The notes below the pieces were generated by a model, which did not search any database, was not told the DNA's origin, and saw nothing but the letters and a program-made list of their open reading frames with translations. From Acanthochlamys bracteata (Eukaryota; Streptophyta; Magnoliopsida; Pandanales; Velloziaceae), in the NCBI GenBank assembly GCA_019914995.1, contig CM034136.1, forward strand, positions 1,689,270-1,753,269: a stretch of 64,000 nt of DNA. The letters run 5' to 3'. Of the stretch, positions 1 to 10,319 are shown piece by piece. Position numbers and translations under genes: made by a program. Position 1 is the first letter of the stretch; each line of letters starts with the position of its first letter.

Positions 1-23
1 CAACTACGTTTCAATCGAATTTT

Positions 24-470
24 ATGACACACAAGTAAGATTTCTCGACCTAAGGTAGGATCAATGCATATGAATGTCGATAATGAAATTGAATTAACAA
101 AACAAGTCAGGTGCAATTTCATGTCGAACTATAGCGTCAATGTTATTTAGACAGCATTGCAGCTACATACCCGTACGTATTGATTAGCGTCTCACTGGTC
201 GACACTAGAATTGTAGGTAATGTCGATGCCCAACATTTTGAAACACAAGTCATATTTGTCGATCTGAGAATAGAATCAGGTTCAAGGCATATTGATGTCG
301 ACCTACGAAATCAATATGCCATCCATCCAATTGAGTTCTAAAGTTATGTCCAACTATAATGTGGTCCTTCTTTATACCATATTTCGTTCTCAGCGGCAGC
401 GTATATAACCGGACGTACTAATTCAATGTCACAACGGTCGACCTTATGGAATCACTGCCACGAGGTTAAC
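24..470. repeat. Degenerate ~214-226 bp tandem repeat, two units
   Basis: Two diverged copies lie head to tail. Shared landmarks are ACAAGT at 31-36 and 245-250, followed by a TCGAC/TCGAT block, and ATGTCGAACTATA near 121 matching ATGTCCAACTATAA near 347. The offset of 214 to 226 bp gives the period. The motif GTCGA recurs many times. No coding frame spans it. The first unit begins almost at the window edge, so the array may continue to the left; this could be decayed satellite DNA or an internal repeat of a larger element. Confidence 0.5.
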
Positions 471-933
471 TAGGACATCAACCACCTATTTGACCTCAGC
501 GGCAACTACTAGTAGTTAACAGAGATTTGAGCGGGAGGCAATTCGTACTCTGGATCCATGGCAAGACTTAGTGGAGAACCCAAAATAGAGTCACCCACGG
601 AAGGAGATCTGGCAACGAAGGAGCAACCGTGCGAGGAGAAGAACTCATGTTGCCAGTCTTCACAGCACGCATAAGTAGTAAGAAAAATTCGCAGGTTTTT
701 TTCTTGCACAGTTCGAAACCCTGAAATATATTCGCATGAAACAAACATATTTGTCCCCAGGTCGCCCGAAGTTGCAATGATCCAACCTGTAGATGCGTTT
801 GCACAATAGAAACCCGAAAGTGCAAAAGAACCGACCGAGAGAAAGACAGAATTACCTCCATTCGTTAGAAACAGACAACTTTGCCCACCGTGGCATCGCG
901 CATAGTGACCGTTGTGCCTTTATCCCGCTCCTT
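471..933. other. Unassigned spacer before a foldback element
   Basis: Mixed-composition DNA with overlapping short open frames on both strands and no codon pattern, splice structure or family match that I recognise. It ends in the TA run that borders the foldback element. Confidence 0.4.
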
Positions 934-949
934 ATATATATATATATTT

Positions 950-3900
950 GGAGGGGATGCGTGCACATCCCTCCCTCACGCACATCGCATTGTGCACCGT
1001 TGGATCGCTGATCGGAGAACCCACGTGCGTGCGCGTAAGAAGAAAACAGCATACGAGAGGGCAGTTTTGTCAATGCCCTTATAATTCGTCTGCCTCCTCA
1101 CGCGCTGAGGTTTTTCTTTCACATTTCTTCCTTTCTCTTCTTCGCAACGAGCTCGCCGCTAACTCCCGCTCGCCGATTTCGCGCTACCGAGCCTTCTTCT
1201 TCGCCGCCGCAGGTTCTATTCGTTCTCTTTCCTTCTCCTTTCTCTAATACCTCTCAAAATTTTCCTTTCTCACTTCAAACCCTTTCACTCGTCGGGCCGG
1301 AGCGTTCAATCACCGATCGACGACCGAAATTAAGGCTAGCGAACCTTAGATACTTCTTCTATTCCTTTTTCTATACTTTCTAGAGCCTTCAATTTCTGTA
1401 TTCGCCGTCGTTAGTCCTAATTCTTTCGTCGGGCTGGAGCTTTCAATCGCCGGCCGATGATCGGAATTACGGCTAGCGAACCATCAATTCCTTTTCTCCT
1501 CTTTCTTCTATGCCATCTACAGCCTTTAATTTCTGTATTCACAACTGTTCGTCAGCCGTTGACTAGAGCGCTTGACGGCAATCGAAATTCAGGTAACATT
1601 TTAAACATATTCTTATTGCAGCATTATGATTTGAACGTTCTAAACTTTTTTTTAAATTTTAACAATTTCAATAATTTTCTTTAAAGCTTTTTGCCAGAGA
1701 GCTTGCTGGACGAACAGTGAGTAGTCGGTGATCAACAATGAAATTTTAACATTCACATTGTAATTTTTGTTTTTTGGTGCAATCAATGATCATTGTCGCC
1801 TTGATGCCAATATAATGTTAAGGCATGCAGCTTAATTTGTCTTCTTTTTGCTAGTTCATCAATGTTAACCAGCGTCTAGTTTGTGTTTTCTATATTAAAA
1901 CAATTGTGTATGGTATATCTCTTACCAGATCTTGCTGTCGGGTATATCTGCTTCTAATTCGATTGAACTGTTGATTTATGTTGGAAATATTTGTGTATTG
2001 GAGATCAGAAATCTTGGATGACCTAGTTTTTCATCTCCAACATCAACCTATTGATTACCTGAACATTAAAAGATTGATATTTAAACAGAATCTTATATGC
2101 ATCCTTCTTGCAGGAACTAGAAGAAAGCTAATAAATCTGGATTAAGGCCAAGGAGAGAGCTTGTATGAATGATATTTGCATGACAGGTTTGCCCTTTTTC
2201 TTCTTTCGTTTACTTTTAAAGTTTATTTTAATTTTTTTATGATTGCCATGCAGACCGGAAGGAGAATGTGTAGATCATTTCCTAATTGATTTGCTGTATT
2301 TTGTTGATTTCATATTTTTCTTTGCTGTTAAAGATGTTTTAATTGCTAGTGCTGCTCTGGTTCAAACATCCATAAAAGTGGCAGCATGTCTTCTGCTCTG
2401 GTTCAAGTTAAAGTGACGCAGTGAGTGATTCTGTACTCGTGGCCTGTAGAGCTTCTTCTTGTTTCTATTTTTTGTTTTGTTGTCTAATGAATGCTGATGC
2501 TTGACCCATGATTTCTGAGTGCAGAGGGGAAGGCGAAGGAGGAGATCTACAAGAATGTAGTGCTGAAGTGTGTGTAAAGATTTGTAAAATGTAATGTATA
2601 ATGTTGTGCATGAAATGTACAGAGTGGTGAAAGGTTTGTATAATGAATTTTTGCTGTTATGAACGGAAGCTTGAAAGTGTAAATAAAAGTATAGCCAATG
2701 AAATGTGAAAATATTGTGAGAATTTGTTTAATGAATTATTTTGTCATCAACGGAATGTGAATGTAAATAAAAGTGTTGTGCATGAATGGAATCTGTTGTA
2801 AGGGAATGTGAATGTAAGAATGAATTATTGATGCAAGAAATTCTTGTTGTATTGTGAGTAACAGGTGAATGCTATGTAAATAGAATGTTCAGAATTTGAG
2901 TGGACTTTTGTTGCAAATGAATTATTATTATGTTGTGAATGCTATGCGAATAGGATGTGCAAAACACATCAGCTAAGTAGGCAATGTATTACATAAATTT
3001 GAACATTCATGACAAGTATTACAAACGAGCTCGGTCAACATTCTATCAATACTTGAACATTCATACTTGAGTACCGCCCAAGGACATTCACCATTGCTAC
3101 CCCATGAACATTAATGAACAAAAAAACATTCACACTAACAAATTTTTTGATGCCAAAACCATTAACATTCCGTTCACAATTTAAGTATTACACTTGATAG
3201 TTTTGACAATAAAATTTTTAGCAAACATAGCTCCTTTTCACAGTCACATCCTCAATCAAAAGTAGGCCCGGTTCCGTTCACAATATTACAGTTTCATTGT
3301 TACATTCACTTCATTACATTCACAAGAATCTTTCCACTTGTAGTCGTATCCATCGTTGGCACTACTTTAGGTTCGAAAATAATGCTGAGTCGATACTGAG
3401 TTCAAAGCAAACCTGCAGAATAATGTGGTTGCATTTGAATTGTTAACATACCTCAAACTATGATTCAAACTCACAATTCAGAATTGCAAATTTTGGGTTT
3501 CCTCTCCGGAAGCTTTAGTGATCCAGCAACTAAATCACCTTTCCTAATTCAACCTACAAGAGCCGAATGTCCTATTCCAAAACCGTAACCTATAATGTTA
3601 AGAATTAGAACTTAAAAAATGAGGCAAGTTACAATGTAACTCGTCACAACTTTTGAAGAAAAAACAAGAAAGAACAGACTACCTAGTGGCAATAGCTCTA
3701 CAAAAAACGAGATCAATGAGTTCGTGAGAAATTTTAGTAAGTTTTCAAGTAACAATATCCACCAACAAAATCTTCAAAATATATCACAAAACACAAAAAG
3801 GTGGTAGATTTTTAATCACAAATTGTTAAAAATATGCAGCGGGTACATTATTTTGATACAACAGAGAATAAGGACATCCTATATCAGATGAAATTCCATC

Positions 3901-4750
3901 TCCGAGAAACAAGCATCTTCTCAATCAAAGGGACACATCACAGCAAAACAATCTACTTAGACAAAAAAATATGCTTTCTTTATAGCCATCAGAATTTGCA
4001 CACAACTTTCGTCTCTAAATTGCCCAGGGAATTAATCACCACAAGGAAACTCATGCAAATAAACAATCATCACAAGAACGAACATGCATTTTAAGCTTGA
4101 ACAGCTCTCATTACAACGTCGATTCCCATCATCAACAAGCAAAAACTAATAATCATCACTACAAGAAATGAAAAATCTTCCCATAACATGCATCTAGTTG
4201 ATCACCGACGGCACTACAAAAAAACAAATTACATAAAAATTAAATAAGTAAGAAAATAGAAATTATCAACTTACATTCACCTCCAAAGTAGAAATTGATG
4301 GGTTTCTAGCCCGAATTTCAGTCGTCGGTCGGCGATCGAACGCTACAGACGCGACGAACGAATTAAAAATTGGGCAGACGATTGAGTGCAGAGGCCGCAG
4401 CGAACAAAATTCAGGCTTGAAGCTCACGGCGGGGAAATGATGAAATATTTGAAGGGAATTGAAGGAAGGAGATGGCAAGATGAAGATTGGAAGCAGTGGC
4501 GAGGAGCATGCAGTAGCTGGCAGTAGAAAAATTGGGAGGGAGAAGACTTAGCAGCGAGCGAGAACGAAGAAGAGAAAATATTTGAAGAAAGAGAAAGAAG
4601 AAAAAATATGGTACGCATTGACAAAAATGCCTCTCGCATAGTAGTTACATAAATGTTTCACCACGGGATGAATCATGATCGTGAGCTAACGGTCAAAAAT
4701 TGGATGTGCCCGGATATGCGTCAAACGTAAATGTGCGCGGATATGATCCC
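950..4750. mobile_element. Foldback (long-TIR) element between TA microsatellites, MULE-like
   Basis: The two ends are diverged inverted repeats. The left arm (950 to about 1600) and the reverse complement of the right arm (about 4265-4750) share a GCGTGCACAT/GCGCACAT start, the CGAGAGGGCAGTTTTGTCAATG / CGAGAGGCATTTTTGTCAATG type block (near 1056 and 4620), a CT-rich stretch, and a CGATCGCCGACCGACGA-type block (1300, 1440 and 4320). Each end abuts (TA)n, at 934-947 and 4751-4762. The centre is also palindromic: 2580-2990 is rich in GTGAATG and 3000-3340 in CATTCAC. No transposase is visible, so it would be non-autonomous. Long-TIR Mutator-like elements that insert in TA microsatellites (MuTAnT type) are known in plants; assignment to that group is inference. 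Short ORFs inside are not credible genes. Confidence 0.6.
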
Positions 4751-4763
4751 ATATATATATATA

Positions 4764-5047
4764 GGGGAGGGATAGAGGCACTCCCTCCTTAAAGACACTC
4801 CCTTTTCGGTTTATGGCCGGGGTGATTTTGAAATTCAATCTTCATCATTGGATATGAAGAACTATAAGTTAGAAACCTATCTACAAAATTTTCAGCTCAA
4901 TCGGACCACGAATTCATCTCCATCCGATCAAAATGACAGAAAGTAAGAAAACTTCAAAATATATATGTTGTATCATTTCTGTCGTCTTCATCAAGTGATC
5001 GGATGGAGGTGAATTCGTGATCCGATTGAGCTGAAATTTTATGAGTA
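4764..5047. mobile_element. Hairpin MITE copy A, 3' part truncated
   Basis: It starts GGGGAGGGATAGAGGCACTC right after a TA run and carries the internal blocks seen in the next copies: 'ATATGAAGAACTATAAG', 'CAGCTCAATCGGACCACG' and the mirrored 'TCCGATTGAGCTGAAATTTT'. The second arm stops after that last block, where copy B begins, so copy A looks interrupted or replaced by copy B. Confidence 0.6.
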
Positions 5048-5412
5048 GGGATAGGAGCACTCCCACTCCGGTTTATAGTCGGGGTTATTTCCAAATCCAA
5101 TCTCCATCATTGAATATGAAGAATTATGAGTTAGGAGCATATCCATAAAATTTCAGCTCAATCGGACTACGAATTGACTTTCCTTCGATCACTTGATCAA
5201 GATGATAGAAATAATAAAACATATATATTTTTAATTTTTCTTACTTTATGTCATCTTGATCAAGTGATCTGATGGAGGTAAATTCGTGGTCCGATTGAGC
5301 TGAAATTTTATGGATAGGTTTCTAACTCATAGTTCTTCACATCCAACGGTGGAGATTGGATTTATAGGTCACCCCGGTCATAAACTTGAAAGGGAGTGCC
5401 CGTATACCTCCC
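5048..5412. mobile_element. Hairpin MITE copy B, complete palindrome
   Basis: The ends are inverted: GGGATAGGAGCACTCCC at the left and GGGAGTGCCCGTATACC at the right. The arms mirror each other around about 5225, with a loop of AT-rich DNA. Core blocks match copies A, C and D. No ORF of substance. The right end runs into a TA microsatellite. Confidence 0.7.
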
Positions 5413-5417
5413 ATATG

Positions 5418-5423
<6 letters not shown>

Positions 5424-5476
<53 letters not shown>
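5424..5476. repeat. (TA)n microsatellite
   Basis: A nearly pure TA run of about 53 bp between MITE copy B and the orphan foldback arm. It is the likely insertion target for both neighbours. Confidence 0.95.
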
Positions 5477-5478
<2 letters not shown>

Positions 5479-6060
5479 GTATAGATATGTGTACATTGAT
5501 ATTAAATGCACATTGTGCACATTGATTCTGGACCGTCGGATTGCTAGATTTGACGGCCAGAAATAAAGCGCTGATAAGCGCTGGATAAACACACAAAGGG
5601 GCACATTTGTCATTTCCTCTGTTTTAATCACGCGTCTTCTTCCTCACGCGTGTTTTCTTTTCCGTTTTTTCTTCTCCGCTTTGCAAGAGCGATCTCGCCG
5701 CTCCTCCCCGCCGTGATCCGAGCACCCCTCTACTGCTCCTTTCGATCTCGTAGCAACCGCCGGTGCTCAATATATTTATTTTTTCTTTCTCCTTTTTCCT
5801 ATCACCAAGATATCTCTCTCCGTTCTCGCGGCGATCCGAGCAGCCCGCCGCTGCTCGTAAAAGCTTTCCCGCTGCTCGGAAAATTCCTCTCTCTGTCTCT
5901 CTCACTCATTCTTTCTTTGTTTCTATTTTATCAAATTTCTATTTTCGTTTTTTTTTGTGTGGATTCGGGTGAGATTTCACCGAGATATTTTTAAAAAATT
6001 TTGAATTCTTGTGTTTCTGCTTTTCTCGGTTTGGAAGTTCTGTTGTTGATGTGCTTATAT
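5477..6060 (+). mobile_element. Orphan arm of a TA-flanked foldback/MULE-like element
   Basis: The layout repeats the left arm of the 950-4750 element: a TA run, TGCACATTG, a 'GGACCGTCGGAT' block comparable to 'CACCGTTGGATC', a 'GGGGCACATTTGTCATT' block comparable to 'GGGCAGTTTTGTCAAT', then CACGCG and a CT-rich, GC-richer leader (5640-5900). No matching right arm follows; a TA run and MITE copy C begin instead. It looks like a promoter plus leader but has no supported coding exon. It may be a solo TIR or half of an element split by copy C. Confidence 0.45.
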
Positions 6061-6080
6061 CCTTATATATATATATATAT

Positions 6081-6454
6081 GGGGAGGGATAGGGCACTCC
6101 CTCCCCGATTTATGGTCGGGGTGACTTCCAAATCCAATCTCCACCGTTGGATATGAAGAACTATGAGTTAGAAATATATCTATAAAATTTTAGCTCAATC
6201 GGACTACGGATTCATGCCCATCCGGTCACTTGATCAAGATGACAGAAATGATACAATATATATATATTTTTAAGTTTTCTTACTTTCTGTCATGTTGATC
6301 AAATGACCGGATGATGTGAATTCATAGTCCGATTGAGCTGAAATTTTATGAATATATTTCTAACTCATAGTTCTTCATATCCAACGGTGGAGATTGGATT
6401 TGGAAGTCACCCCGACTATAAACCGGGGAGGGAGTGCCCGGAAGTGCCCCTATC

Positions 6455-6461
<7 letters not shown>
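6081..6461. mobile_element. Hairpin MITE copy C, complete palindrome
   Basis: Left end GGGGAGGGATAGGGCACTCC and right end GGAGTGCCC...CTATCCCTACC are inverted copies. The arms mirror around about 6260 with 'CCACCGTTGGATATGAAG' on one side and 'CTTCATATCCAACGGTGG' on the other. TA runs abut both ends (6064-6080 and 6463-6489). It is the best preserved member of the group. Confidence 0.75.
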
Positions 6462-6489
<28 letters not shown>

Positions 6490-6492
<3 letters not shown>

Positions 6493-6871
6493 ATATACGC
6501 ACATGTGTACACATGCCGGCCAAAAGTGGCCGGCGAGCTCTTCAAATTCAATCTCCACCGTTGGATATGAAGAACTATGAGTTGGCAACATGTTGATAAA
6601 TTTCAACTCAATCGGAATACGAACCGACCTCCATCGGAACTCTTGACAAAATGACATAAACTTTTAAATTTGACAAAAGATATATATTTTATTTTTGTGT
6701 CACTTTGATCAAAAGTTTCGATGGAGGTCGGTTCGTATTCCGATTGAGCTGAAATTTTGTCAACATGTTCCCAACTCATGGTTCTTCATATCCAACGGTG
6801 GAGATTGGGTTTGGAGAGTTCGCCGGCCACTTTTGGCCGGCATGTGTATACATATGCCTATATTCTATCCC
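6490..6871. mobile_element. Hairpin MITE copy D, subfamily with different ends
   Basis: The internal arms carry the same 'CCACCGTTGGATATGAAG' and 'CTCAATCGGAATACGAACC' blocks as copies A-C, but the outer part is different: 'GCCGGCCAAAAGTGGCCGGC' at the left mirrored by 'GCCGGCCACTTTTGGCCGGC' at the right. The core and termini therefore evolved separately. TA-rich DNA borders both ends. Confidence 0.7.
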
Positions 6872-6922
6872 ATATATATACGTATGTATATGTAAATATA
6901 TATGTATATATATATATATATG

Positions 6923-6961
<39 letters not shown>

Positions 6962-7003
6962 ATGTACATATGTATATATGTATAAGTATATATATATATA
7001 TAT
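6872..7003. repeat. TA/TATG-rich microsatellite
   Basis: Alternating TA with interspersed TATG/TACG units over about 130 bp. Apparent ORFs made of Tyr, Ile and Val codons here are microsatellite artefacts. Confidence 0.9.
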
Positions 7004-7560
7004 TAGTTTTATTCTTTAATTTCATTTTGCTCTATTCACTTATTGTTTTGTTCTATCTCTCATCATATTCTATTTACTTATGGTCTTATTTTCTGGTTAC
7101 TTGGTAACACGTACGTTTGAATGTTAGCGTGGGGGACATCGAAATCAAACAAGCTAACAAACGTTTATCAAATCAATCAAAATTTTCAAATAATCAAAAC
7201 AGATCTTTTCAGTCATGCAAGAAAAATAACATCACTCTCCCCTTTTGAAATTAACAACTAAACTGCAATTCCATTAAAAAAAGAAAATTAAAAAAAAACA
7301 AACAAACAAATATACATAAACAAGTAAAACAACTACATTGAGGCCATGTTTGAGTATTAAATAGTAAAAAGGGTGTTTGGTAATGTATGCTTTTTACGAA
7401 AATAAGCTGCTTTGTTTACTCTTAAAAAAAAACATTAGATCGATGCTTTTGCAGAAAAATACCATGGGGCTTTCTTTCACCGTGGTTGTGAATTATCCCT
7501 TTTACCCATTCTAAATTCATAAAATTACAGAGGTCATATATCACCTACCTACCCTCTCAA
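7004..7560. other. AT-rich spacer with MITE-like end motif
   Basis: No gene seen. At 7343 a GGCCATGTTTGAGTA sequence begins that is mirrored at 9244 (see the orphan-exon entry), and at 7370 'GGGTGTTTGGTAATG' resembles MITE ends found elsewhere in the window. Confidence 0.35.
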
Positions 7561-7735
7561 CTCTTTCATTCTCTCATTTTTTTCTCTCGCATCCGCTCGT
7601 GCTCACTCTCCCATAACAGTGATTTGCTTCCCCAACACCGATCTTTGGTCTTTTCTTCCTCTGACATCTTCTCCCAATGTTGAGCTTGCTCACTATTTTC
7701 TTCCGATACTAAATTGAGCTCGTCAGTGTTTGTCA

Positions 7736-7744
7736 AAACCCTAA
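7736..7744 (+). promoter_or_regulatory. Telo-box (AAACCCTAA)
   Basis: A perfect AAACCCTAA sits in a CT-rich leader about 700 bp upstream of the orphan ATG at 8440. Telo-boxes are typical of plant promoters for ribosomal-protein and ribosome-biogenesis genes; here the role is inferred from position only. Confidence 0.45.
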
Positions 7745-8439
7745 TTTGTTTGTGTTTTTTCTCCAACGCCGACTCGTGTTTCTACCGTTTATTTCAGTCA
7801 GTTGAAGTAAAATCACTTCTCGGCTTCACATATTTTCTTTTGTTTTGGTTTATCTATTAATCTATCTTCTTCTTCTTCTTCCGGTCTACATAGAGGAAAC
7901 AAAGAAAAGGAGAACAACGAAAAAAATGTTGAAGAATAGTGATGGGGCTTCGATTCTCATGGAGCTCAAAACGTTTCTCTCTGTCCTTCGATGTCCCTTC
8001 AGTTGAGGCATTCATTCTCACATGTTCGTAGTCTAAGTGCTCTCTCCGTTTTTCTTTTCCCTTCTATGCAAATAGAAACAGACAGTGAGTTCTGCTGTTG
8101 TTTCTATATTGTTATTGTTGTCTTGTCATCTACTTATGGAGAGTCGCGCGTGTAAATAGCCGAAGAAAGTAAAATTCGCCTGGCGGCTTGCTAACTCACT
8201 GCCGAGAAGCGGCGACCGCTTGCCGCCCACCGAGGTGATACAGATTCATTAGTTAAGCTAGTGAGTTTACTCGCCCTTGTTAATTTCTATTTGTTATGTT
8301 GTTTGTGATCGTCTGAACTGATGATTTTCTTTGTGTTTCCAGTTTAGCAGTATGCAATTGTTGTGATCATGTTGTGTTTTTTTCTTTTTTATTTTAGGTG
8401 GTGAAATTTTGAGCTGTCGTGTGAAGTAGAAAGGGAATC

Positions 8440-8526
8440 ATGAATATGGATTCGAATAGTGGTTATATAATTCGATCAACAAGTATAACGAGTATCAAGC
8501 TTGATTTTATGCCTGATGAAGAGATT
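8440..8526 (+). pseudogene. Orphan first coding exon, resembles N-terminus of RNA polymerase I largest subunit
   Basis: An ATG-led 29-codon exon ends at a strong donor (ATT|GTAAGTG). A likely leader-intron acceptor (TTTATTTTAG) lies 40 bp upstream of the ATG. Residues 19-29, IKLDFMPDEEI, resemble the conserved start of the Pol I largest subunit (NRPA1), where a segment of the kind VKFSFMTEEEV occurs; the match is short and from memory. No second exon is visible in the next 1 kb, which is AT-rich repeat. Mirrored GGCCATGTTTGA/TCAAATATGGC motifs at 7343 and 9244 suggest that a transposon may have captured the promoter and first exon. It could instead be the 5' end of an unrelated gene disrupted by insertions. 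Confidence 0.35.
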
Positions 8527-9593
8527 GTAAGTGTTTCTTCAATTTCTTGCTAATAAATTTTCGTAGTGAGGCTGAGGGTTTGTATGTAGTATGTTGTTGT
8601 TGTTGAGAGTTTGTATGTAATTTGTTGATGCTAAAGTTGAGATGTTTGAATTCCTATGTTTTGGCAAGATCTTTGATTCATAAGAGTTTCTGTTTCCAGG
8701 TTGAGTTATTTGATGTGTAAATAGTACTAATACCGAGTTATTCATTGTAGAGCTTCAATCTGTATGCAACAAAGTGAAGCAAATATTTTCTATAAAGCTT
8801 CAATTTTTATCCAACTCTAAACATTTTAGTATTGATTGGAGTAGAACACTGCTAGAAATGCAACGAAGTGATTTAATTTATAATAATAATATATTTATAA
8901 AAATTAATATAAGAAAATATTAACAAATTTATTATGTTATAAAACATATTAAATTCAAAAAATTAGATAATATACGAAAATAACTTATAAATTAAATAAT
9001 AATTGTTTGTTATATGCGCAAGGGTGTCTAATTATTATATATTTTATTCACTAATAAGTACAAATTTATCCAAATATATCTTCAGTTTTATTTTATAAAA
9101 AAATTTTAGACACTACAATTTATCCAAACAGAATTCAAAAAAAACAACTTTTTAATCAAAAAATCAACGGTTCTTTTTCTCAGCAAAAATATATAAACAG
9201 TTTTTGCTGAAAAATTCTAAACTTAAAACTTAGTCAAATATGGCACGAATCAATTCCTTCATAAAAGGCTTATTTACTTGGCTAAAAATGGCCGAAGTAA
9301 TCTTTTTTTATTAAAACTATTTAAATAACTTTTATATAAATTACTTTTATAAATTTATTTTTTAATAATTTACTGTTTACTTATTTTAAAAACCTTCTTT
9401 TGAAAATCCACTTCCAAACAAATAAATATGCCCAAAACCTAAACTCAAGCAAACTAAACAAAACCCTATCTAAGTTGATCATCTCTCGACTTCCTGATCA
9501 AAGAAGAAATAAAGGAAATGCAGTAACATGTAAGTCTGAAGAAATAACACTCGCTCAAGTTAATAATAGATAAATTACTTTTAATCAATATAA
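8527..9593. other. AT-rich repeat-like spacer
   Basis: Long A/T runs and several MITE-like motifs ('TCCAAACAGAATTC' near 9123 and 'CCACTTCCAAACAAATAAA' near 9408). No exon can be supported. Confidence 0.4.
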
Positions 9594-10064
9594 CTAATCA
9601 GGATACCCAGAATTCAAGCAAAGCTCCCAGAAAAGCATATCTTGCTCTCTTCTATCAACTTTCTTCTTCTCTTCTGCAGCTTCTTCTTCTTCTTTCTGGT
9701 ACTCGTTATTCTTACCAAACTTTTCATCTTTCCCACTTCTTTGAAAATCGTTCTTGTTAAACTTACGATCTTCTAGTTGATGTTGCTGCTGTCGTTCTGC
9801 TTGTTTTTCTTCGTGATCTTCTGCAACAGCAACATCTTCATCTTCTTCACTGACGAACTTGGTGATCATGTTATTGCAACAATTTTGATCATGATCACCA
9901 CAGAAGCTGCTGCAAGATTCCATATCTTCTTCGCCGAACCAAGATTTCTTCATTGCAAAAACCTGCCATGGACAATATTGATGATGAAATGGCTCATCAC
10001 CAACAGCTTCTGAATCACCACTTGCTTCTTGATTATCCATATATTTAAAACTGCAGTGTGACAT
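9594..10064 (-). CDS. Small acidic, coiled-coil-like protein of unknown function
   Basis: A single-exon frame of 156 codons plus stop starts at ATG 10062-10064; a second in-frame ATG nine codons on (MDNQE...) is an alternative start. I do not recognise the family. The first third holds Cys/His-rich pieces (CSSFCGDH, then NCCNN) around residues 50-65. The middle is highly charged: an acidic SEEDEDVAVAEDHEE stretch near residue 75, then Gln/Lys/Glu-rich helix likely to form a coiled coil. The tail is hydrophobic and compact (LFWELCLNSGYPD), which looks like a short conserved docking motif. There is no signal peptide or membrane segment. A TATA-like element lies about 75 bp upstream. Composition and a clean frame in AT-rich surroundings argue for a real gene. 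Function unknown; nuclear or cytosolic location is a guess. Confidence 0.7.
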   Translation of the reverse strand: MSHCSFKYMDNQEASGDSEAVGDEPFHHQYCPWQVFAMKKSWFGEEDMESCSSFCGDHDQNCCNNMITKFVSEEDEDVAVAEDHEEKQAERQQQHQLEDRKFNKNDFQRSGKDEKFGKNNEYQKEEEEAAEEKKKVDRREQDMLFWELCLNSGYPD

Positions 10065-10134
10065 TAACTATGCTTCGAGATGGTTGAAGATGTTGATGGA
10101 ACGAAGTCTACTGTACGAGAAAAAAATTTTAAAT

Positions 10135-10145
10135 GGATATATATA
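10135..10145 (-). promoter_or_regulatory. TATA-like element upstream of the small acidic protein gene
   Basis: On the minus strand the sequence reads TATATATATCC, 70-80 bp before the ATG at 10064. That spacing would give a 5' leader of roughly 40 nt. Nothing else marks the promoter. Confidence 0.45.
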
Positions 10146-10319
10146 GATATTCTTGAGACGGCAAAGAACAAATCAAACAAACTATTTAAATCTATGCGCA
10201 CATCGAGTTCTGAAATTAATTGAAGAAAGAAAATAAGTAAATAAAATAAACGGCTTCTAGAAGCACGTTGTGTGACAGCTAGGTGATTGCTGCTGCTGCT
10301 AATCATAATTTGATGGCTT

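Noticed and set aside
912-1247. 111-residue plus-strand open frame in the left foldback arm
   Set aside because: It overlaps equally long frames in other phases, runs through a TA microsatellite and a CT-rich leader, and has no recognisable domain.
5310-5631. ORFs on both strands rich in Tyr and Ile
   Set aside because: They are translations of the (TA)n run.
6695-7107. Overlapping plus-strand ORFs over the 6870-7003 microsatellite
   Set aside because: Low-complexity artefacts of TATG repeats; upstream parts are MITE hairpin arms.
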